Positions 1 through 4,918 of a stretch of DNA of 9,202 nucleotides are shown here, in pieces. The notes below the pieces were generated by a model that was given only the letters and a program-made list of their open reading frames with translations, was not told where the DNA came from and searched no databases. Made by a program: the position numbers and the translations under genes. Origin of the DNA: JBHWPB01 sp043424675. Lineage in GTDB: Bacteria > Bacillota > Bacilli > Lactobacillales > Carnobacteriaceae_A. Where the stretch lies: contig JBHWPB010000001.1 in assembly GCA_043424675.1 (NCBI GenBank), positions 1 to 9,202 of the forward strand. Reading direction: 5' to 3'. Numbering within the stretch: the stretch's first letter is position 1; the number at the start of each line of letters is the position of its first letter.

Positions 1-25
1 CCAGTTGTTAAAAAAAGAGTTGTTA

Positions 26-55
26 ATTACACAACATCTATGTTAACGTTGTAAA
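26..55 (-). promoter_or_regulatory. Possible leftward promoter for an off-window gene
   Basis: On the minus strand TTTACA (complement of 50-55) is followed after 18 bases by TGTAAT (complement of 26-31). These match the -35 and -10 consensus at four and five of six positions. The AACGTT palindromes fall between and over the two boxes, the usual position for a repressor site. No target gene is visible within the window. Confidence 0.25.
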
Positions 56-63
56 CGTTGTTA
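41..63. promoter_or_regulatory. Tandem overlapping LacI/cre-like operators
   Basis: The hexamer AACGTT occurs at 45-50 and 54-59, and the pair forms a perfect palindrome around GTA. Read against the catabolite-responsive element consensus TGWAANCGNTNWCA, the copy TGTAAACGTTGTTA at 50-63 differs at one position and TGTTAACGTTGTAA at 41-54 at two. Sites of this shape bind CcpA or other LacI-family regulators. The site lies about 240 bases before the ECF start but inside a possible leftward promoter (27-55), so it may control a gene off the left edge rather than the ECF operon. Confidence 0.4.
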
Positions 64-131
64 TTGTTTCTGTATGTGGCTTGGAAACATGGCAGAAAAT
101 TAGATATTGCCTTGAAATAAGTTCTATCTAT

Positions 132-207
132 AGGCTCTGATGTCTCTATTGAGGCGGCAGAGCTTTATTATATATTGCACTCAGTGAGGCGCTTCAGAGC
201 TTACTGA
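132..207 (+). promoter_or_regulatory. Switch-like two-hairpin leader structure
   Basis: The octamer CAGAGCTT occurs at 158-165 and again at 195-202. The segment 132-139 (GCTCTG core at 134-139) can pair with the first copy as an 8-pair stem with one G-U, enclosing a small inner CTC/GAG stem at 144-153. A second hairpin pairs 181-188 (TCAGTGAG) with 200-207 (CTTACTGA), with an 11-base loop, and occupies the end of the second CAGAGCTT. The 132-139 segment could instead pair with the second copy, which would disrupt the second hairpin. The arrangement resembles a regulatory leader of the ECF operon but matches no riboswitch class I recognise. No anti-ribosome-binding-site pairing or T-run was found, so the mechanism is unclear. 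Confidence 0.3.
149..176 (+). promoter_or_regulatory. Weak candidate promoter for the ECF operon
   Basis: TTGAGG at 149-154 and TATATT at 171-176 are separated by 16 bases. Start of transcription would fall near 183, just at the second leader hairpin. If this promoter is the real one, the first leader hairpin would not be transcribed, which competes with the switch model. Other -10-like sequences exist in this AT-rich region. Confidence 0.25.
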
Positions 208-265
208 AACTACAGTGTGACGTCATTATTGAAAATAAGCAGTAGTTTTATGAAGAGACGAGCTT

Positions 266-302
266 CAAAGTGGCGGATATTATCAAAATGGAGGAGAATA
301 AT
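266..302 (+). repeat. Imperfect tandem duplication over the ribosome binding site
   Basis: CAAAGTGGCGGATATTAT at 266-283 is followed immediately by CAAAATGGAGGAGAATAAT at 284-302, which contains the GGAGGAG ribosome binding site and the first bases of the ECF S-component start codon. If the upstream frame were translated, the duplication would read SKWRIL then SKWRRI. It most likely arose by local duplication in the untranslated leader. Confidence 0.4.
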
Positions 303-927
303 GGATTTTATAAAGCGTGATTTTAATCAAATGTCTGTGATGTTAATCCCAATCGCAGTAGCCGTTAATTTCATTGGCGGATCCTTGGCGCTGACTCTGC
401 GCTTGCCGATTTATTTAGATATGATTGGGACTTTTTTAGTGGGGATTCTAGGGGGACCTTGGATTGGATTAGTTACAGGAGTTTTATCAGTGGTCCTGAA
501 ATCTATTCAAGATCCCACCCAGCTGCCTTTCTTATTGGTTGCAGGCGCATTGGGCTTTGCAGCAGGGCTCTTAGCACGGTCAGGCATGTTCTTGACGGCT
601 GTCCGCACAGCTTTTTCAGCAATCCTTGTGAGTGTCGTTGCTGTTTTCATGTCGATTGTTATTCGCATCGTTTTCTTTGGTGGGTTTGATACAAGTGGGA
701 CATCGATTGTTATCTCGGCGATGGTAGCATTCGGGGTGCCGTTCTGGCCAGCGCAGTTTATCGGCTCAATTTTGGCCGAGCTGCCAGATAAATTTATCTC
801 TGTCTTTTTCCCTTATTGGATTATTCAAAACATGTCTGCTCGTTACTTGATTAAATTTCCTAATGGACGTATTTTCGTAGAGCACATGAAAGAAAAAGTT
901 CGCGCATTGAGAGGGGTCAAAGAATAA
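301..927 (+). CDS. ECF transporter S component (substrate-binding membrane protein)
   Basis: This encodes a 208-residue, very hydrophobic protein with about six membrane segments (roughly residues 10-30, 38-62, 74-94, 98-125, 135-158 and 164-180) and charged ends. The motif LPIYLDMIGTF (35-45) followed by a GGPW turn (51-54), and a late segment with LPDKFISVFFPYW (161-173), are typical of a family of ECF substrate-capture proteins. Identification is strengthened by the T, A and A' genes directly downstream. The protein would bind the substrate in the membrane and pass it inward when coupled to the energising module. I chose the ATG at 301 because GGAGGAG (290-296) sits at ideal distance; a longer frame opens at a GTG at 217 with no such site. 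The stop TAA overlaps the next ATG by one base. The substrate is not recognisable from sequence; vitamins, their precursors, metals or nucleosides are all possible. Confidence 0.85.
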   Translation: MDFIKRDFNQMSVMLIPIAVAVNFIGGSLALTLRLPIYLDMIGTFLVGILGGPWIGLVTGVLSVVLKSIQDPTQLPFLLVAGALGFAAGLLARSGMFLTAVRTAFSAILVSVVAVFMSIVIRIVFFGGFDTSGTSIVISAMVAFGVPFWPAQFIGSILAELPDKFISVFFPYWIIQNMSARYLIKFPNGRIFVEHMKEKVRALRGVKE

Positions 928-1697
928 TGCAAAATTATCTCACAGACGTACGGCCTAAAAGTGTTGAGGACTTAAATCCTTTTACTCATGGCGTGTTAGC
1001 GCTCGTTCTAATCACAGGAGCTTTACTGTTTGGCCTCCCCTTTTTATTTATCAACCTGATTGTGGTCTTTGGTCTTGCAGCTGCGACTGGTATTTTTAGT
1101 GAGTTTTTTACTAAGTGGGTCAAAACAGCCCTTGTTCTAACTCTGGTTGTAATGCTCTTTCAGATTCTTTTAGTTCCCGGCGATACTGTCTTATACGAAT
1201 TTTTTGTTTTCAGTATCACAAATACAGGAGTTGAACGGGCAATCACTCTAGGCAGCCGTCTCTTAGGGGTTTTTACACCAATTATTTATTTTCTGGAAGT
1301 GGTGTCGATCGATGATTTTGTGTTGATGATGGAACAACGAGGCGTGAGTCCGAAAGTGACTTATGTCATTTCGTCCACTTTTAACATGATCCCTGAAATG
1401 AAAGACCGCTTGGAGCGCATTACTTCTGCTCAAAAATCAAGAGGTATTGAAACAGAAGGGAATCTATTCACACGCATGAAGGCTTTTCTTCCCATCATCG
1501 GTCCCGTCGTATTAAGCTCTGTTGTTGCAGTAGAAGAGAAGACGATGACTCTAGAAGTCCGAGGGTTTTACACAGAGGGGTTGAAATCTCGACTTGATAT
1601 CGTGCCAGATTCCAGCTTCGATCAAACTATTCGTCGTGTCTTATGGGTTGTGTTTTGGATTATTGTGATTGGAAGGGTGTTATTATGGGTCTTGTAG
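927..1697 (+). CDS. ecfT: ECF transporter T component (transmembrane coupling protein)
   Basis: This 256-residue membrane protein connects the S component to the two ATPases. It has several hydrophobic segments in the N-terminal part (about 22-45, 46-60, 66-84 and 112-124) and one at the C-terminus (about 238-256). Between them lies the cytosolic coupling region with the family's two Arg-Gly signatures: SRG at 171-173 (in AQKSRGI) and VRG at 211-213 (in LEVRGF), the second a Val variant of the usual Ala-Arg-Gly. The ATG shares its A with the stop codon of the S gene (TAATG), and GAGGGG at 911-916 supplies a binding site, so translation is probably coupled. The 3' end overlaps the next gene by 13 bases. 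Its position in an S-T-A-A' run marks this as a dedicated group I ECF system rather than a shared module. Family assignment is firm. Confidence 0.92.
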   Translation: MQNYLTDVRPKSVEDLNPFTHGVLALVLITGALLFGLPFLFINLIVVFGLAAATGIFSEFFTKWVKTALVLTLVVMLFQILLVPGDTVLYEFFVFSITNTGVERAITLGSRLLGVFTPIIYFLEVVSIDDFVLMMEQRGVSPKVTYVISSTFNMIPEMKDRLERITSAQKSRGIETEGNLFTRMKAFLPIIGPVVLSSVVAVEEKTMTLEVRGFYTEGLKSRLDIVPDSSFDQTIRRVLWVVFWIIVIGRVLLWVL

Positions 1698-2518
1698 AAT
1701 TAAGAGATTATCACTTTGAATATGCTATCGCATTCGAGCCAACCTTAAAAGGAATCAACTTGACTCTGGAAGAAGGCAAGCTGTATGCCTTGGTCGGACC
1801 GAACGGCGCAGGGAAAACTACCTTGGCCAATGCGATTCGAGGTTTCGTGCCTAAATTTCATGTGGGTGATGAGTCTGGAGATGTAGTTGTCTTTGGCAAA
1901 AACATGAAAGACTTGGAGCTGACGGATTTAGCTACGGAAATTGGCTATATCTTCCAAAACCCCTTCACTCAAATGAGCGGTGCAAAACAGACTATTTTTG
2001 GAGAAATCGCTTATGGACTGGAGAATATAGGAGTGGCTGAAGACGAGATTGCTGACCGTGTAGAAGATGTCATGAAACTCACAAAGACAGATGAATTGAG
2101 AGACCGCAACCCTCTAGAACTTTCTGGAGGACAGCAGCAACGTGTTGCTCTCGCTTCCACCTTGGTGATGGAACAATCGGTCTATATTATTGACGAACCG
2201 ACTTCTCAATTGGATCCTCAAAGCACAGATGCCATCTTTGAAATTATTCAAGGTTTGAAAGAGCAGGGGAAAACAGTTCTGCTCATTGAACACAAGATCA
2301 ACCAGATTGCTGAATTTGCAGATGAGATTCTCGTTATGGATGACGGACAGATTGTCATGCAGGGAACTCCTCAAGGCATTTTCCAAACGAAGGAAGCAGA
2401 AGCGTATGGGTCAATGATACCAACGGCCACGCAAATTGCTTTTGAAATGCAAGAGAAAGGCTACACCTTCAACTCGATTCCAACGACGCTTTCAGAGTTG
2501 AAAGAAGCCTTAGAATGA
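1685..2518 (+). CDS. ecfA1: ECF transporter ATPase A (ABC-type)
   Basis: This 277-residue cytosolic ATPase has every ABC motif intact: Walker A GPNGAGKT (38-45), Q-loop Gln91 in FQNP, signature LSGGQ (146-150), Walker B VYIIDEP (166-172) with catalytic Glu171, D-loop SQLD and switch His203. The segment after the Q-loop (FTQMSGAKQTIFGEIAYGLEN) matches the Q-helix region of ECF ATPases that contacts the T subunit. The frame is open from an ATG at 1643, but the start at 1685 is preceded by GGAAGGG (1671-1677) at 7 bases and gives the normal family N-terminus (MGLVELRDYHFEY). It lies 13 bases inside the end of the T gene. It should pair with the product of the next gene as an A-A' heterodimer; the A1/A2 label follows gene order and is only a convention. 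Confidence 0.92.
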   Translation: MGLVELRDYHFEYAIAFEPTLKGINLTLEEGKLYALVGPNGAGKTTLANAIRGFVPKFHVGDESGDVVVFGKNMKDLELTDLATEIGYIFQNPFTQMSGAKQTIFGEIAYGLENIGVAEDEIADRVEDVMKLTKTDELRDRNPLELSGGQQQRVALASTLVMEQSVYIIDEPTSQLDPQSTDAIFEIIQGLKEQGKTVLLIEHKINQIAEFADEILVMDDGQIVMQGTPQGIFQTKEAEAYGSMIPTATQIAFEMQEKGYTFNSIPTTLSELKEALE

Positions 2519-2537
2519 AAAGGAAAGGAACATCGAT

Positions 2538-3356
2538 GTGGCTTTAATAAATGTAAACAATGTCTCTTTTAATTACCCTAATGGCTACAACGCGGTGAAA
2601 GAGATCTCTTTTAATGTGAACGCAGGTGATAACATCGCAATTATCGGTCAAAATGGTGCTGGAAAAACAACAACTGTTAAAATGTTGAATGGTTTGTTGA
2701 AGCCAACGGCAGGAGATATTCTTGTTCAAGGAAAAAATACAAAAGATTACACCACAGCTCAAATCTCTAAGCATGTCGGCTATGTGTTCCAAAATCCAGA
2801 TGACCAAATTTTTAATAATACCGTCTATGAAGAAGTAGCCTATGCTTTGCGAAAACAGAATTATTCTGAAGATGAAATTAATGCTCGTGTCAAAAAATAT
2901 GCAGCGCTTTGCGGTATCGAAGACATCCTTTATGACAACCCTTACGACTTACCTTTATCCATTCGCAAGTTAGTAACGATTGCGTCTATTGTCGTGACGG
3001 ATGCTGAGGTGATCATCCTGGATGAACCGACTGCCGGTCAAGATTTAGTCGGTTTGGATCTGCTATCTTATTTGATCGATTTACTGGCAGAAGAAGGGCG
3101 AGCAGTTATTACAATTACACATGACATGGAATTCGTTGCAGAAAATTTTGATGATATTATTGTCATGGCCAACAAAGAAATTCAAAATATAGGAACAGCT
3201 GAAGAAGTCTTCTTTGACCAAAAAATGATGGAAAAAGCAGCACTGAACCCACCTACTTTAGTCTCATTGATTCAATCTTTAGATATGGACATTCAAACAT
3301 TAGATGTCGATGATTTTGTCAACGCCTATCAAGAAAGAAAATTGGCTAAAAGTTAA
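2538..3356 (+). CDS. ecfA2: ECF transporter ATPase A' with degenerate signature motif
   Basis: This 272-residue ABC ATPase starts at a GTG, preceded by AGGAAAGGA (2521-2529) at 8 bases. An ATG overlaps it at 2536 but reads only three codons before a stop, so GTG is the supported start. Walker A GQNGAGKT (37-44), Q-loop Gln85 in FQNPDDQ, Walker B VIILDEP (158-164) with Glu163 and switch His195 (ITITHD) are present. The LSGGQ signature is replaced by LPLSIRK (138-144), which lacks both glycines. In an A-A' dimer this motif would face the Walker A site of the other subunit, so one of the two ATP sites should be impaired. I recall similar variants in related group I ECF ATPases, so it is probably inherited rather than a recent lesion. 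It is the last gene of the operon, 19 bases after its partner. Confidence 0.9.
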   Translation: MALINVNNVSFNYPNGYNAVKEISFNVNAGDNIAIIGQNGAGKTTTVKMLNGLLKPTAGDILVQGKNTKDYTTAQISKHVGYVFQNPDDQIFNNTVYEEVAYALRKQNYSEDEINARVKKYAALCGIEDILYDNPYDLPLSIRKLVTIASIVVTDAEVIILDEPTAGQDLVGLDLLSYLIDLLAEEGRAVITITHDMEFVAENFDDIIVMANKEIQNIGTAEEVFFDQKMMEKAALNPPTLVSLIQSLDMDIQTLDVDDFVNAYQERKLAKS

Positions 3357-3395
3357 GAATACTACCTCTAACATTTTTACTCGACTTAATGAGAC

Positions 3396-3428
3396 AAGCA
3401 CCCGCTTCTAAACCAGGGTGCTTTTTTT
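3396..3428 (+). terminator. Rho-independent terminator of the ECF operon
   Basis: AAGCACCC (3396-3403) pairs perfectly with GGGTGCTT (3416-3423) around a 12-base loop, and the stem runs into seven T residues (3422-3428). It lies 40 bases past the last ECF gene. Confidence 0.9.
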
Positions 3429-3450
3429 GTTTTCACATCATTTGCCGAAC

Positions 3451-3493
3451 AGAAAAATACCCGAACATTAGATTTTTTGATCTAACGTCGGGT
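3451..3493 (-). terminator. Rho-independent terminator of the sugar ATPase gene
   Basis: Read on the minus strand, ACCCGA/TCGGGT (3488-3493 with 3459-3464) and ATCTAA/TTAGAT (3480-3485 with 3468-3473) form a stem interrupted by a small internal loop. A 6-base loop closes it, and TATTTTTCT follows. It sits 21 bases beyond the stop codon of the minus-strand ATPase gene. The two convergent genes therefore each have their own terminator. Confidence 0.85.
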
Positions 3494-3513
3494 TTACAGC
3501 TCAATATTAAATA

Positions 3514-4650
3514 TTAAGTTTGAACAGTATAAGCTTCTTCTTGTCGGATGACATCTTCCGTCTCATAATCGAAGAAGTGAGCTTTTTCCATATCGAAGGC
3601 TAATTTTACTTTCTCGTATGGGGCATAAACATCACGAGGGCCAACTTCTGCGATGAACTCGTCATCTCCGATATCAACATAGAGATAGGTTTGAGAGCCT
3701 GTCAATTCAGAGACATTGACTTGAGCATCGACAATCGTCTCAGGATGTGCTTCAAAGAATTCATTGTCCGCGTGAATGTCTTCAGGACGCATGCCCATCA
3801 CGACTTTTTTACCATTATAACCGCGAGCATCTAACAGGTCACGCGAAGAAGAGGCGACGGCTATACGGTCATTATTTGCAAGAGTCAAGTAACCATCTTG
3901 ATAAGAAGCCACAGCGAGGTTCATGGCAGGGGATCCCATAAAACCTGCCACAAAGACATTCTCCGGATGATCGTAAATATCGATGGGGCGTCCGACTTGC
4001 TGAATGTAACCGGCCTTCATGACGACGATACGATCTGCCATCGTCATCGCCTCTGTTTGATCGTGTGTGACGTAGATCGTGGTCGTTTCTAAACGATGGT
4101 GTAATTTAAGAATTTCTGTGCGCATTTGAACACGCAGCTTGGCATCTAAATTAGAGAGCGGTTCATCCATCAAGAATAAACCCGAATCTCGTACGATAGC
4201 GCGTCCTAAAGCGACCCGCTGTCTTTGTCCTCCTGAAAGCACTCCAGGTTTTCGGTCCAGATGGTCTGATAAACCGAGAACGTCAGCAGCTCTTCGCACA
4301 CGTTCATCAATTTCGTCTTTAGAATATTTGCGAAGCTCCAAGCTGAAAGACATATTTTCATAAACTGTTTTGTGAGGGTAGAGGGCGTAGTTCTGGAAGA
4401 CCATCGCGGCTCCGCGATCTTTGGGTTCCACATCATTCATCAACACATCATCGATGTAAAGTTCTCCTTCAGTAATATCCTCCAACCCAGCAATCATCCT
4501 CAAAGTGGTCGACTTTCCGCATCCAGATGGACCCACAAATACTATAAATTCTTGATCGTCTATCGCTAAGTTAAAGTCATGGACTGCATAACCATCGTCG
4601 CCATCATATTGCTTGTAAATATTATTTAGATTAACTTGTACCATTCTCAT
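3514..4650 (-). CDS. Sugar ABC transporter ATPase, MsmX/UgpC/MalK type
   Basis: This 378-residue ATPase energises carbohydrate import. The nucleotide-binding domain has Walker A GPSGCGKST (40-48), Q-loop Gln86, signature LSGGQ (138-142), Walker B LFLMDEP (158-164), D-loop SNLD and His196. A C-terminal TOBE/OB regulatory domain follows (about 240-370) with the characteristic GMRPEDIH (286-293). Length and layout match MsmX, MsmK and UgpC. In Firmicutes such ATPases often serve several sugar importers, but here the gene is divergent from an importer lacking its own ATPase, so it probably powers that one at least. Two starts are possible: the ATG at 4650 or the one two codons in (4644). AAGGGA lies 4 and 10 bases upstream respectively, and homologues usually begin MVxVxLxxIYKxY, which favours 4644. 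Function is secure; the sugar is not known. Confidence 0.93.
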   Translation of the reverse strand: MRMVQVNLNNIYKQYDGDDGYAVHDFNLAIDDQEFIVFVGPSGCGKSTTLRMIAGLEDITEGELYIDDVLMNDVEPKDRGAAMVFQNYALYPHKTVYENMSFSLELRKYSKDEIDERVRRAADVLGLSDHLDRKPGVLSGGQRQRVALGRAIVRDSGLFLMDEPLSNLDAKLRVQMRTEILKLHHRLETTTIYVTHDQTEAMTMADRIVVMKAGYIQQVGRPIDIYDHPENVFVAGFMGSPAMNLAVASYQDGYLTLANNDRIAVASSSRDLLDARGYNGKKVVMGMRPEDIHADNEFFEAHPETIVDAQVNVSELTGSQTYLYVDIGDDEFIAEVGPRDVYAPYEKVKLAFDMEKAHFFDYETEDVIRQEEAYTVQT

Positions 4651-4662
4651 CGCATCCCTTAT

Positions 4663-4691
4663 ATTATATGTTTAGCCAAGAGAGTTGTCAT
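4663..4691 (-). promoter_or_regulatory. Candidate promoter of the sugar ATPase gene
   Basis: On the minus strand ATGACA (4691-4686) and TATAAT (4668-4663) are separated by exactly 17 bases, matching the consensus at five and six of six positions. Transcription would start near 4656, leaving a very short leader of about 6-12 bases before the start codon. That is unusual and would weaken use of the upstream ATG. Confidence 0.45.
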
Positions 4692-4760
4692 TAGTGTAAT
4701 ATTTAATAATCAAAAAAACAAAACCCAAATAAAGTCTCATTGATGTATGAAAATATGAGG

Positions 4761-4780
4761 AGATTTTCCCCGAAAAGTCT
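4761..4780. repeat. Short inverted repeat in the divergent region
   Basis: AGATTTTC (4761-4768) and GAAAAGTCT (4772-4780) form eight pairs with one bulged G around a CCC loop. It lies between the two divergent genes, upstream of the ATPase promoter. It may be an operator or leader hairpin; no T-run follows on either strand, so it is not a terminator. Confidence 0.3.
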
Positions 4781-4801
4781 CGACATTAAAAAATGTTTTC
4801 A

Positions 4802-4830
4802 TTGCTGAAATAAAAATATTCCAGTATAGT
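4802..4830 (+). promoter_or_regulatory. Candidate promoter of the sugar importer operon
   Basis: TTGCTG (4802-4807) and TATAGT (4825-4830) are spaced by 17 bases. Transcription would start near 4837, placing the inverted repeat and cre-like site (4843-4880) in the first bases of the transcript. There a bound regulator could act as a roadblock. Confidence 0.45.
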
Positions 4831-4842
4831 TAAAGTATTAGA

Positions 4843-4880
4843 GATAAGTGACTATAGGAATGTAATCGATTCCACTTATC
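4843..4880. promoter_or_regulatory. Perfect 8-bp inverted repeat, possible operator or leader hairpin
   Basis: GATAAGTG (4843-4850) and CACTTATC (4873-4880) are exact inverted copies separated by 22 bases, with centres 30 bp apart or about three helical turns. A second, shorter inverted repeat, GGAAT/ATTCC (4857-4861 and 4869-4873), lies inside. The layout suits a dimeric regulator with two separated half-sites, or a stem in the transcript of the sugar operon. Confidence 0.4.
4861..4874 (+). promoter_or_regulatory. cre-like (CcpA) operator before the sugar operon
   Basis: TGTAATCGATTCCA matches the catabolite-responsive element consensus TGWAANCGNTNWCA at 13 of 14 positions. It lies 45 bases before the binding-protein start codon, downstream of one candidate promoter and over the -35 position of another, so CcpA binding would repress. 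Control by glucose-type catabolite repression is expected for a sugar importer. A dedicated LacI-family repressor could use the same site. Confidence 0.6.
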
Positions 4881-4882
4881 CT

Positions 4883-4888
4883 TATAAT
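4883..4888 (+). promoter_or_regulatory. Perfect -10 box without a good -35
   Basis: TATAAT stands 30 bases before the binding-protein start codon. The sequence 16-18 bases upstream (around TGTAAT, inside the cre-like site) is a poor -35 match and there is no TGn extension. If used, this promoter would need an activator, or would be blocked whenever the cre-like site is occupied. Confidence 0.35.
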
Positions 4889-4918
4889 GTATTCTATCAT
4901 AAGGAAAGGAAGAAGGAC

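Larger units (their letters stand above)
1..300. other. Non-coding leader upstream of the ECF operon
   Basis: I see no convincing gene here. Short open stretches enter from the left edge (one frame stops at 44-46, another at 52-54) but are too short to call as the end of an upstream gene. The in-frame extension of the first ECF gene back to a GTG at 217 has no good ribosome binding site. What the stretch does hold is a pair of overlapping AACGTT palindromes at 41-63, a two-hairpin structure at 132-207 and an imperfect duplication at 266-302, each listed separately. No known riboswitch consensus that I could check by eye (TPP, purine, PreQ1-II, T-box) matches. Confidence 0.6.

Noticed and set aside
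1..54. Possible 3' end of a gene entering from the left edge
   Set aside because: The two open frames are 14-17 codons long, with no recognisable protein pattern and no terminator after them.
132..207. A named riboswitch (TPP, purine, PreQ1-II, T-box) upstream of the ECF operon
   Set aside because: None of the conserved core sequences of these classes is present; only unspecific hairpins are seen.
217..300. N-terminal extension of the S component from a GTG at 217 or an ATG at 250
   Set aside because: Neither has a usable ribosome binding site, while the ATG at 301 has GGAGGAG at ideal spacing and gives a normal S-component N-terminus.
1643..1684. Longer N-terminus of the first ECF ATPase starting at 1643
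   Set aside because: The extra 14 residues overlap the T gene and lie upstream of a good ribosome binding site for the ATG at 1685.
2114..2386. 90-codon open frame on the minus strand inside the first ECF ATPase gene
   Set aside because: It is fully antisense to a gene with intact ABC motifs and shows no binding site or family pattern. The same holds for the other short frames inside the transporter genes.
2538..3356. Second ECF ATPase as a pseudogene because of its missing LSGGQ
   Set aside because: The frame is full length, other catalytic motifs are intact and a clear ribosome binding site is present, so the change looks like a functional variant.
4797..4810. TTTCA/TGAAA inverted repeat with a 4-base spacer as an operator
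   Set aside because: It is short, AT-rich and overlaps the -35 box of a candidate promoter; it is expected by chance in this composition.
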